From Cephalopachus bancanus (lineage: Eukaryota; Chordata; Mammalia; Primates; Tarsiidae), in contig JAPVLO010000122.1 of assembly GCA_027257055.1 (NCBI GenBank), forward strand, positions 1,612,001-1,676,000: a DNA stretch of 64,000 nucleotides, read 5' to 3'. This document shows positions 52,809 through 64,000 of this stretch, one piece after another; the first letter of the stretch is position 1, and the number at the start of each line of letters is the position of its first letter. Both the position numbers and the translations under genes were made by a program. The notes under the pieces are model-generated. The model saw only the letters and a program-made list of their open reading frames with translations, had not been told where the DNA came from and searched no databases.

Positions 52809-53219
52809 TACCTTTGAATCTAGCTAGAAACCTTAAAATAATCCTAGGTTCTCCCTCTTCCTTTTTTATGCTAATTCGAAGTCATCAAGCCCTACTGATT
52901 TTACTTTTTAAATCTAATAAAATCTAGAAACTTACTATGACCTACTGTCATAAGAACAAAAACGAGTCATTTGCACATCGAAGTTTGAGCAACATGGCCT
53001 TGGATGATGATAGTCACAGTAACCAAAGTTAGAGAATCTGAAGGAAAAGACAGAGGCCAAAAGGTAAACAACACCATAATTAGAATTCTTCACACCTCAA
53101 GTTCTTCCTCCTCATATCAAACCCTGAAGATTTGGAGTTTCATAAAGAAGGCCATATTCCTTAACTAAGTAATCTTCATAACTCAGGTTTTGCCTCCTTC
53201 CAATCCTATCTTCTACAAT

Positions 53220-53860
53220 GACAACTGTGGGAGCTATTTACAACTCTGTTGTGTCTTTTATTCCCATTGCAATGGCTCTCCATCACCTGAAGTCTAAATT
53301 CATTATGAGACACAAAGGTCTTCAAAACTTGACCTCAACTTATCTCTCACCATTCTTGAATACACTCTACCAGAAGTCCACAAACTGGTGGAATCACCTA
53401 GACAGCTTGGTATTTTTAAAAGCTTCTTAGGTGATCTAAAGAGCAATGGAGGCTGAAAATCACTGACCAGTCTCAAACCAAACTACTTGCCATGCTTCCT
53501 TACAAAAGCAAAAACATACCCTACCTAGTACCTCTCTATGTCTCATTGTCACATCTTGCTCATCTTCCAGGATAAATTCAGTCTTTCTTAATAACTTAAT
53601 TATCATTTCTTCTTTGAAGGAAGACCTCTTTGCTTCCCTTCCTCTGCAGACAATGGAATCGGTGGTTTCTTGTACTTTGCTCTCACATAATACCTGCTTA
53701 TATATCTGTTATAGCATAGCACACAGTTCATGAAGCAGACTGTCTAAATGTTTGTCCTACTAGATACTGATTTCTCTTGAAGGCAGGGACTGTATCCTAT
53801 TCATTTTCAGAGACTAGAAGAGAACAGATATGCAATAAATGCTTACTGAAAATACGCTGA
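53220..53860 (+). repeat. L2 3' region with a hAT-like insertion
   Basis: 'ATGGCTCTCCATCACCTGAA' through 'CTTGAAGGCAGGGACTGTAT' and 'ATGCAATAAATGCTTACTGA' follow the L2 3' end order. At 53375-53465 'CCACAAACTGGTGGAATCAC' and 'CTGAAAATCACTG' look like a small MER5-class element inside it. Confidence 0.65.
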
Positions 53861-54727
53861 ATTGTTGAAGCCTGTTGAATAAAACTAGGGTGATGTAAAA
53901 TAAAACAAAATCAAATTAATAGCTGCCTACCTACCACGTGATTTCATTAACAAAAGGAAGTCTTTTTAATTCTACAATTCTACATTTAGAAAAAAAATAA
54001 ACGCATATAAAAAGTAATTCATAAAACAAGTTGCAATAAACATTTCAGCTGAAATAGATTGATCTATATCAGACTAACAGTGACTATCAGATACTTTCCA
54101 GTCTTAATAGTAAGGAGAGAACAAAACAGAATGATTCTGAATGTCTGAAACAAAGCACTGGGTACACAAAGCAGGAAAAGGGGATATTAATGAGCTAACA
54201 TAAATCCTAAGAGGGAATCAACCGCTAACATCCAACTGATGAACTAAAATAGGATATGCATACTAACTATAATAAAATATAGACATAAAAACAAGGAAGA
54301 AAAGCTAAAGGGTGGGGTAAAGGTGGGTGGTAGCAGACAGCTATTTTTTAAAAAAACGCTTCCCATATTATTTGCTCACAAAAACTACTGTTTTTAAAAA
54401 AGCAATGAATCAGGGAATTAATTACCAAAAGAATAAACGACACAGAAGACAATGGAATACTACATAAACTTTACTACTAGGAGTTTGGGGGCGGGTACAA
54501 AAGTACTTCTATTCCACAACCACTTATTCCCAACAACTTTAATGAACTATGAATATTTGCATTTTAATGTGTATAAAATTTCATCCCAAGACAATCATCC
54601 CAAGACAATCAATTAAGGTACTCACTTTAGAAAGAAAACTTGCAAATCATTTTACAGACAAGCAACTTCCTAAATGAAAAGACAAACCAAAATAATAGTA
54701 AAAATTGCTTCTTCACATAGAGAAATC
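53861..54727. other. TLK1 intron, unannotated stretch
   Basis: AT-rich intron with a small tandem duplication (CATCCCAAGACAAT twice at 54583-54611); nothing recognised. Confidence 0.45.
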
Positions 54728-54902
54728 TCATCTCTAAAAAAAATAAAAATAAATAGCCAGGCAAGGTGGCGCATGCCTGTAGTCTCAGCTACTCAGAAGG
54801 CTGAAGCAGAAGACTTGCCTGAGCCCAAGCCTTTAGTGGAGCTGTGATCATGCCTTTGGTAACAGGAGACTCCAACTTAAAAAAATAATTAAAAAAAAAA
54901 AC
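54728..54902 (+). repeat. Alu right arm, 5'-truncated
   Basis: 'AAATAGCCAGGCAAGGTGGC' to 'GGAGACTCCAACTTAAAAA'. Begins at the linker. Together with the next Alu it is flanked by TTGCTTCTTCA (54704 and 55201). Confidence 0.85.
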
Positions 54903-55200
54903 GCCAGGCTCGGTGGCTCAGCCTGTAATCCCGTGCCTTTGGGAGGCTGAGGTGAGTGGATTGCCTGAGCCCGCGGGTTCAAGACCCGCCTGGGCAGCAA
55001 GACCTCATCTCTACAATAAATCAAAAATCAGCCGGGCGTGGTAGCGCACGCCTGTAATTCCGGCTACTTGGAAGGCTGAGGCGGAAGGATCGCCGGAGCC
55101 CAGCAGGCCGAGGCTGCAGTGGCCGGGAGTGGCCACTGCACTCCAGTCTGGGCGACTGAGTGAGACTCTGACTCAAAACAAAAAAAACAACAAAAAAAAG
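54903..55200 (+). repeat. Alu dimer, lineage-specific young type
   Basis: 'GCCAGGCTCGGTGGCTCAGC' to 'GAGACTCTGACTCAAAACAA'. Inserted in the A-tail of the preceding Alu fragment. Confidence 0.95.
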
Positions 55201-56857
55201 TTGCTTCTTCAAATCTTAAGTACAATGTATAATCTGTAGTCAGTTCCATAATATTGTGCCACTAGATATTTTAACTAAAATCATAGGCAAAAGTGATCCC
55301 TAGAGTTCTTATAAACTATGTCCTCTGAGAAAATCTAAATCCTAAATCTATAACTTATATTGGGACTATGAATAGCTATAAAGAACATATAAAGATATAA
55401 CTGCTATAAGTTATCTAACTTTTATATGCTTTGCTATTTTAAAAAATATAATCTATCAAAAATATATTTGGTGAGGAGAAAAGAGAAGTATCTAAAATTA
55501 TTTTATCACCCTTCATAACAGAAATGCCTATGACAGAGAAGGCAGGTGAAATTACTAAATATTCCTAATTCTGGAAAAATATCAAGAAATGTTCCAAAGT
55601 CCAGGAAATACAAAGTGGAAACATTCTTGATATTGTTTTTGAAAAACTGTACTTTGACTAGAGCTAAAGCTACTATTTTTAAAGACTTAGTATAAGTGTG
55701 TTAATTTGAAAAAACTAAACTGTGATAATCTGGTGCTACAGGGGCTACTAACGCTTACCTCAAGGGAACCTACTGGAGATAAAGTCCCGTCACTTGCACA
55801 GTTCTTTCAGCTGCCTGCCAGTTGTCTCTGTGGAAGGGAAAGCCTGATGAGTGAGAGCCCTATGCCACACTCCTTTGGAGTGTCAGGGTGCCTGCACAAA
55901 ACTGTCCACCTGGATCCCTAGATGCTTTCAATGCCATACTAAAAAGATGCTACCTTTGAAGTTCAGTTCGTTTTCCTCTGAACACCAAAATGAAATGCCT
56001 AAGAGTTTCTGAGTGCTAACAACCTAATGGTATTATCAAGGTGATGTATCTACACTAGTCCAAGAAGAAAAAAAGATTAACATGGATCAAGTAGAATTAA
56101 GTTCAAATTGACAGAGAAAATAGACAGACAGACACACATTCATGTTATAAAGTGACAGAATTGTATAATCTGAGGAGAGAAAAGGCTATATCCCCAAAAG
56201 TGAAGTTGTAGCATCAACAAATGCATGTTTTAACCCAAAGAACTTCCTGGCTACTGAATTTTAAAAAGAGGCCATCAAGTATATCATGCTCAGAGTAAAA
56301 CTATACTATGGATACAAATGCCTACTTATGAAATCCCATCTATTTTCTTGATGGGGTCAGTAAGGGAGTGAGAGGGAAGGAGATTTTTCAGATTTTTTTT
56401 AATGTGAAAAAGTAAAAAACCAGCAGCATGATTCCCTAAGAAAAAAGAAGAAAAAAAAGTATATCTGTATCTTAGAAAGTGCGCAAACCCTTACTCAGAA
56501 TCAAACTAAAAGGAGAGAACAACGAGAAATAATAGAAAACTGCGAAACCCAGTTCAAAAACCACCATCATCTCACAGAATTAAGAATGGTTAAAAACAGT
56601 TTTCCATTAAGGACATCTATACATCATTAATTTACAAGTTCAGTTACATAACCAAAGAAACTATGTTTTCTGTCAAGTGCCAATTACAGTATTCAATCTG
56701 AATGTTGTGCTTCATAAGGCAGAACAAATACTACAAGAAACGTTAAAAGCATTAACCTTTAGGAAAAGAACCGATAAAGAAAAGAAAAACTATTTAATTA
56801 AAAAAGTGATTCCAGCTTTTACTTTAATAGCACCATATTTAAAATGAAATTACTTAC
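55201..56857. other. TLK1 intron next to exon a donor
   Basis: Intron with a GC-richer patch at 55740-55930 (see candidate cryptic exon); nothing else recognised. Confidence 0.45.
55759..55827 (-). other. Candidate cryptic/poison exon in the 20 kb TLK1 intron
   Basis: On the transcribed strand a good pyrimidine tract and acceptor (GGCTTTCCCTTCCACAG) is followed 69 nt later by a good donor (CCCTTGAG then GTAAGC). The 69-nt segment is a multiple of three, but read in the phase set by the flanking exons (phase 0) it reaches TGA at its seventh codon. Inclusion would therefore truncate TLK1. The surrounding 200 bp is more GC-rich than the neighbouring intron. No evidence of use is visible from sequence alone. 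Confidence 0.2.
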
Positions 56858-56929
56858 CTCTGATTCTTTGTCACTTAAAGATCCCAAGCTTCCAAAACTG
56901 TGATTAGAGCTTTCATTATTTGTTGAGGC
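56858..56929 (-). CDS. TLK1: TLK1 internal exon a (72 nt, phase 0-0)
   Basis: It encodes 24 residues starting ASTNNESSNHSFGSLGSLSD and ending KESE, a Ser-rich segment of the disordered N-terminal region. The acceptor reads TTTTAACAG and the donor GTAAGT on the minus strand. It is the most 5' TLK1 exon in the window. It is followed by a 20.3 kb intron. Its length is a multiple of three with both flanking introns in phase 0, so skipping would keep the frame. Confidence 0.95.
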
Positions 56930-57189
56930 CTGTTAAAAGATTTTTTAAAAGGTAAAAATTAGGAGTAATTTTTTAAAGGCTAGTCAAATGAAGCAGTGGG
57001 AGTAAATTTAAAAAAGCATATTACAAAATACATAATCTATCCTGATAAAGTATGATTCCTTTAAACAAGGAAGTCAAATGAAGTAAAAACAAGAAATATC
57101 AAGTTATTAACATTATAAATAACTTGCAAAGTTTTATCAAGTCAATAAAGTTCTACCATATTTTAGAAACAGAATGATATTGGCTGGTT

Positions 57190-58917
<1,728 letters not shown>

Positions 58918-59335
58918 CCAATTTCACATAAAAGCAAGCAATAGAAAATGATGTGGGTCAATCCTATGAAGTTAGTAAAAGAAAAAAAAGAATAAGTACA
59001 GAATAACATCCTGATAATAAAGGCATATCAGGAACACGCAGCCACAAAATAGGTGAAAATTGTGACCTATTTAAAAATGAACTACAAGACATTACAGAAA
59101 TGATTCAAGACATGAAAGAACAGCATAAATCAGATTTTTAAAAACTCAGAAATAAGGTAACAGGACTCAGAGAAGCATTAGAAATAAAAGAAAAACAGTA
59201 ACAGAAAGGAATAAATCTGAATGAACCCAAGAACAAATATAGAAGGTAAAAAGGAGGAACGATTTTGAAATCAAAAGAAATGAAGAGATAAAAAGGATTT
59301 GAGAATAAGCAACAGCGAATGAAGCAAAAAAGACC
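58918..59335 (+). repeat. Inverted repeat, left arm (L1/HAL1-like sequence)
   Basis: Matches the reverse complement of 62262-63022 over its whole length, e.g. 'GAAAATGATGTGGGT', 'AATAACATCCTGATAATAAA', 'GGCATATCAGGAACACGCAG', 'GAGATAAAAAGGATTTGAGA'. Estimated identity near 90% by eye, plus indels. Content resembles decayed L1/HAL1 ORF1. Confidence 0.85.
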
Positions 59336-60346
59336 AACATACAGATAGCAGAAGTCTTTTTTTAAGTACTAAAACAAGAAAATTAGTAAAAACTAATTTT
59401 GTAATTAAGAAAGTTTTCACCCAATTAAAAAAAACTGCAACTACTGGCATGACTGAAAGAGCACAAGGTACACCTAAGAATATCAATCCAGAAGACCAAT
59501 ACCAAAGGCAAACACTTTATGCCATAAGAAAATGGAGTAACATATTTAAGATAGTCAAGGAAACATATTAGAGCAAAGTGTTTTATATTCAGTAAAACTG
59601 ATTAACACATGGAAGGCACCAACAAACTGTTACCAAACATGCAGACAATTAAGATTACTGCTCCCACGGGTCCTTACTAATGAATCTACTAGAGAATAAG
59701 CTTCAGATAACTAAAATGAATAGTCTCAGTATAAGAACTGAAGGGAAACAATAGTATTATTTACTTGTTGATAGAGATTAAATGAGAACTACAAGGGAGA
59801 GAGTATAATATTTAATGACTAAATACATACAAAGTAAATAGTACAATATTATTAAAACTGGGGGATGGATGTTTGTTGAAAAGCATAGGCAAATAACATT
59901 TTAGCAGTTTTCAATAATCATTTTGCTTGCTATGATACAAGTATTGTTATTTAAAGAATGCAATGTGTGTGAAATACAGAATAAAGTAAAATAATTAAAG
60001 GATATTCTAATTCTACCATCTACTTTATGTCTTCCAGAATGACAATTCACAGTATAAAGAAGAGACGTGGGGAAAAAACCCTTGAATTTTTAATTGGAAA
60101 TATCAATATAAAATTTTAAGACTGTTTTACCTCTTAAAACAATAAAAACACAGATAGGTAGATAGATGCACCACTAGTAAAAACCGAATATTTCCTATTG
60201 AACCAATATTCCCACAGATAACTATAAATTCTGTGGAAAAAAAATACTTTAAAAAACAATTGAAGATATTTGAGCAACCAAAAGTAGGCAGAATCCACAC
60301 ACAATACTTGAAGGAAGAGAAAAGATCTGAGCTGTACAGAGCAGTT
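59336..60346 (+). mobile_element. L1/HAL1-like decayed sequence
   Basis: 'GGAGTAACATATTTAAGATA' to 'TTTTATATTCAGTAAAACTG' resembles the L1M segment after ORF1. The part after 59760 is unrecognised. Confidence 0.45.
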
Positions 60347-60360
60347 GAAACTTGGATCAT

Positions 60361-60638
60361 AGGCTGGGTGTGGTGGCTCACGCCTGTAATCCCAGCACTT
60401 TGAGAGGCAGAGGTGAGCCCAGAGGTTCGAGATCAGCCTGGGCAACTTGACAAGACCTTGTCTCTACAACAAATTAAAAAATTAGCCAGGCATGATGGCA
60501 TGCGCCTATAGTTCCAGCTACTTGGAAGACTGAGGAAGGATGGTCTTAGCCCAGCAGGTTGAGGTCGCGGTAGCCACGGGCACACCACTGCACTCAGCCT
60601 GGGTGATAGAGTAAGATTCCAACTCAAAAAAAAAAAAG
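60361..60638 (+). repeat. Alu dimer with TSD
   Basis: 'GGCTGGGTGTGGTGGCTCAC' to 'GATTCCAACTCAAAAA'. Target duplication GAAACTTGGATCA at 60347-60359 and 60639-60651. Confidence 0.95.
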
Positions 60639-60654
60639 GAAACTTGGATCAAAA

Positions 60655-62050
60655 TTTGTAGTCTGACTGGCTTGAAGTTTCAGGCTTCCACAGCAGCTGA
60701 AAAGTAAAGAGGGATATGCTGGAAAACAAAGAACAACAAAGGAAGAGTCCCAAATTCTGCATGTTAACTCTATCCATGTCTCTTGCTGGTCACTGATCTA
60801 TGCAAGAGCAAAGCAGACTTCAAGAAGCCCACATGAGGCTAAAACAATTAAGAGATGTCAGTTGCAGCCCTCTGCAGGGAAATACAGTTTAGATTTCAGT
60901 CTAACCAAGTTAATTGCTTGCTAAGGCAAACAAAAACAAATAAACAAAAAAACACTTTCCAGAATACACCAAACCCCAGAATCACTATAAGGTACCATTC
61001 TGTATGTAGGATACAACACAAAATTTCTTTTTTCTTTCTTTTTTTTCGTTGCATTGTTGTCTCACTGTCACCCAGGCCGGTGTCTCAATCTCCCGGGCTC
61101 AGGCGATCCTTCCGCCTCAGCCTCATGAGTTGCTGAGGCTACAGGTACACACTTGGCTAATTTTTTTTTTTTTTAATTTTTTGTAGAGACAAGGTCTTGC
61201 TGTGTTACCCAGGATGGTCTTGAATTCCTGGTCTCAAGCAATCCTCCTGCCTCAGCCTCTCAAAGTGCTGGGATTACAGGCATGAGCCACCACATCAGGC
61301 CACAAAATTTCTGATCATATAAAAGAAACAAGAAAATGTGACCCATACTCAAGAGAAAAAACAATCAGTAGAAACTAACCATAAGATTGGAAGTAGCAGA
61401 TATATATCTCAAAGCAGCTATTATAAGTATGCTCAAAATGACAAAAAAAAATAGCAATTTCAGTAGAGAAATAAAAACTATTTTAAAAAGCTGGATGCAA
61501 ATTCTAGAACTGAAAATTTCACTATCTACAGTAAAAAAAAAAATTCACTGGATGGGTTTAACAGAAGAATGGAGAAAGTACTGAAGATAGGTCACAAGAA
61601 ACTATTCAAACAAAAAGAAAAATGCTGAAAAATAGTATCTGTTGAATACTGTTAATCAGTCTAATATGCATGTAACAAATCACAGAAGGAGAGAAAAAGA
61701 AGAAAAAAAAAAAAAAAAGATTTAAAGGAATGAAAGCCAGAAAAATCCTAAAATTTTGCAAAGACATAAATTTATAGAATGAAGGACTCACTGATTCCCC
61801 CAAGTAGGTAAGTACAAAGAAAATCAAGCCTAGGCATATCATAACCGAACTGCTGAAAATTAAGGATGAAGAAAAAAATCTTGCAAGCAGCTTAAGAAAG
61901 TATGTATGAGAACAACAACAACAAAAAAGGTAAAAGTAACTGCAGACTTGCCATCATAAATACTGGAAGCCAAATTTAGTCTCTGGAAAAGAGCCAAGAG
62001 AACTCTGGAGTAAGGTACATATGGCAAAGTTGAGAAAACACGGTAGATTA
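60655..62050 (+). mobile_element. L1M 5' UTR and ORF1 remnant, split by an Alu
   Basis: 'TTGCAGCCCTCTGCAGGGAA', 'AAAATGTGACCCATACTCAA', 'CTCAAAGCAGCTATTATAAG', 'ATTCACTGGATGGGTTTAAC' and 'AGGCATATCATAACCGAACT' are ordered words of L1M 5' UTR and ORF1. Frame broken. Confidence 0.82.
61029..61301 (-). repeat. Alu with TSD
   Basis: Antisense Alu with a deleted right arm, ending 'AGCCACCACATCAGGCC'. Target duplication ACAAAATTTCT at 61018-61028 and 61302-61312, inside the L1M. Confidence 0.94.
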
Positions 62051-62261
62051 AGCAAAAAGTCTATCCTAAGTGAGGAGATCCTTAGCTTTCTTCCTGTGCT
62101 CAGTTTAGAGAGTTAGCAGTCAAACTTATACTCCACAGGTATGAGACTACAAAATGTCTCTCTTGGAAAACTGATTATATCAAGAGACACACTTAAAAGA
62201 CACCAAAAGTTCTAAATCCCTCAGAGAAATAACCTAGCTAGGCCATCCTGTTGATCTGTGT

Positions 62262-63022
62262 TGATTCATTAGCTGTTGCTTATTCTCAAATCCTTTTTAT
62301 CTCTTCATTTCTTTTGATTTCAAAATTGTGGCTCGGTGGCTCAGCCTGTAATCACTTTGGGAGGCTGAGGTGAGTGGACTGCCTGAGCCTGCGGATTCGA
62401 GACCAGCCTGGGAAACTTGACGAGAACTCGTCTCTACAATAAATCAAATTTTAGCCGGGCATGGTAGCAGGCACCTGTAGTTCCAGCTACTAGGAAGGCT
62501 GAAACGGAAGGATCGCTGGAGTCCAGCAGGTCGACGCTGAGGTGGTTGTAAGTGTGCCACTGCACTCCTGTCTGGGCGACAGAGTGACACTCCAACTCAA
62601 AGAAAGGAAAAGAAAAAGAAAATTGTTCCTGCTTTTTACCTTCTAGTTCTCTTAAAGCATTATCTGTTGTATATATTTGCTCTTGGGTTCATTCAGATTT
62701 ATTCTTTTCTGTAACTATTTTTCTTTTATTGCTTCCTTGAATCCTGTTACCTTATTTCTAATGTTTCCTTGAATCCTGCTACCTTATTTCTGAGTTTTAA
62801 AAAATCTGATTTATGTTGTTCTTTCGTGTCTTGAATCATTTCTGTAACGTCTTGTAGCTCATTTTGAAATAGGTTACAATTTTCACCTATTTTGTGGCTG
62901 CGTGTTCCTGATATGCCTTTATTATCAGGATGTTATTCTGTATCTTATTCTTTTTTTTCTTTTATTAACTTCATAGGATTAACCCACATCATTTTCTATT
63001 GTTTGCTTTTATGTAAAATTCC
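62262..63022 (-). repeat. Inverted repeat, right arm, with Alu insertion
   Basis: Reverse complement of 58918-59335. It is interrupted by an Alu (62329-62612). It contains an internal tandem duplication of about 32 bp (TTCCTTGAATCCTG at 62733 and 62766) and a ~30-bp segment absent from the left arm. Confidence 0.85.
62329..62612 (+). repeat. Alu dimer, slightly 5'-shortened
   Basis: 'GGCTCGGTGGCTCAGCCTGT' to 'GACACTCCAACTCAAAGAAA'. Flanked by AAAATTG on both sides. Inserted only in the right arm, so after the inverted duplication formed. Confidence 0.93.
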
Positions 63023-63318
63023 TTCTTGCCTAGTCACACAGAGCTTCCATCAAGTGTTTAAGTGCTGAATGTATAGATATGAACAAACTCCAACATCACT
63101 ACATATCTGAAGATATTTAAAAAAAAAATCTTTCTTAACCATAAGGAATAGAGAAAATCCAGGCAGCAACAAATGCTTCACATACAAATATAAAACTATT
63201 TTTTTAAATTTAAAATGAAAGTAATTTTATTTTTTGATTCATTTTATTTCTTTACAAATTACTAGAAGATCTAGGGTCCTCATTGATTGTCTTCTGCATG
63301 AATGCACATGTGCTTTTG

Positions 63319-63350
<32 letters not shown>
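63319..63350. repeat. (CA)n microsatellite with (CG) start
   Basis: CACACGCGCGCG followed by about 10 CA units. Alternating purine-pyrimidine, a potential Z-DNA former. Confidence 0.95.
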
Positions 63351-63559
63351 TAGGGGCCCACACACACATACAGATTCCATTTGTAGGGTACCCCATTCTT
63401 TTCTAAGCATCCTGGAGGGTCAGAATTTTTTTTAAAACTTCAAACATTCTTTAAACCCTATATAAAGAAAAGGGTCCCTGACAACTAGTCACTTACTCTC
63501 TGTTTGATCACTTCTAATGATAGGGAACTCACTACTTCCAGATGCAGCAACAAATATAA

Positions 63560-64000
63560 AACTATTACTAACATCTATCTGCTTACCAGCAAGCTATAAA
63601 AATGAAACATTTCAAGAACAGCAGCCAAAGTAGCTCTGGAAAATTAAAACTATGATAGCTGAAATATAAAGAGGGGAGAAAAAGATGAATTTACAGATAA
63701 AGTTGAAGAAATCCTCCCAAAATCTTCCCAAAGAAACTTAAAAACTTGGGGGGGGGGTGAGAAAACTAGAGAATCAGTGCAAGAGGGTTTGATTCAAATG
63801 ATGAGAGTTCCAGAAAAAAGACCATGAAAATTTAGGAGTTGAAATTACTTAAAAAGTAATCCAAGAAATGTTTCCAGAACTGAAAAACTTGAGTGTCTGA
63901 ATAGGAAAGACACACTTTTAAAAATCAAGTGCAATAGTTTAAAGAAGACCACACCAAGATACATCATCACAAAAAGAATTTAAATTCTAGAGATAAGGGC
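63560..64000 (+). mobile_element. HAL1/L1-like ORF1 remnant, runs off window
   Basis: 'CCAAGAAATGTTTCCAGAAC' and 'AGATACATCATCACAAAAAG' resemble HAL1/L1 ORF1 linker words. Contains a G-run of nine at 63750. Decayed. Confidence 0.5.

Noticed and set aside
55706..55921. 71-codon plus-strand frame in a GC-richer patch
   Set aside because: No recognisable domain and no start or splice context; kept only as a possible minus-strand cryptic exon.

Overview
This window is nuclear DNA from a primate, and it lies inside one gene. It is AT-rich, has widely spaced short exons, and is densely packed with dimeric (7SL-derived) Alu elements, old L1 pieces, MIR/L2, hAT-type MER elements and MaLR LTRs. Dimeric Alus are restricted to primates. 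Many Alus here belong to a homogeneous family with unusual features: a two-base-shorter 'GGCTCAGCCTG' start, an 'ACAATAAATCAAAAAATCAG' linker, 'CCGGAGCCCAGCAGGTCGAG' in the right arm, and a 'GACTCCAACTC' end. These are not standard human AluJ/S/Y and lack lemur or galago hallmarks. My best guess is a tarsier; this rests on memory of Alu families, not on a search.

The only protein-coding gene I can support is TLK1 (tousled-like kinase 1), transcribed on the minus strand. Ten internal exons are present, in transcript order at 56858-56929, 36511-36586, 33337-33383, 31104-31193, 29438-29527, 27746-27838, 23131-23241, 22880-23016, 19697-19885 and 2630-2696. All have AG/GT boundaries, phases match across every junction, and together they encode 324 codons with no stop. 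They cover the N-terminal regulatory half: a Ser-rich region, a basic NLS and the coiled-coil segments. The first exon(s), the kinase domain and the 3' end lie outside the window.

Layout: 1-2.6 kb is intron. 2.7-19.7 kb is a 17 kb intron built of L1 pieces, a decayed MaLR provirus, a long antisense L1 riddled with Alus, and a large ancient repeat. 19.7-36.6 kb holds nine of the ten exons' main cluster in short introns (the tenth, 3'-most exon is at 2.6 kb, the 5'-most at 56.9 kb). 36.6-56.9 kb is a 20 kb intron with hAT elements, a younger L1 3' end, an MST-type LTR, and Alu clusters. 56.9-64 kb is part of the next upstream intron and contains an L1M 5' half and a pair of inverted repeat arms.

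There is no new multi-gene system here. The most unusual structure is an imperfect 250-bp palindrome at 10513-10760 whose loop carries telomere-like TTAGGG/CCCTAA repeats arranged head to head. Second is a 0.4-0.5 kb inverted duplication (58918-59335 versus 62262-63022).
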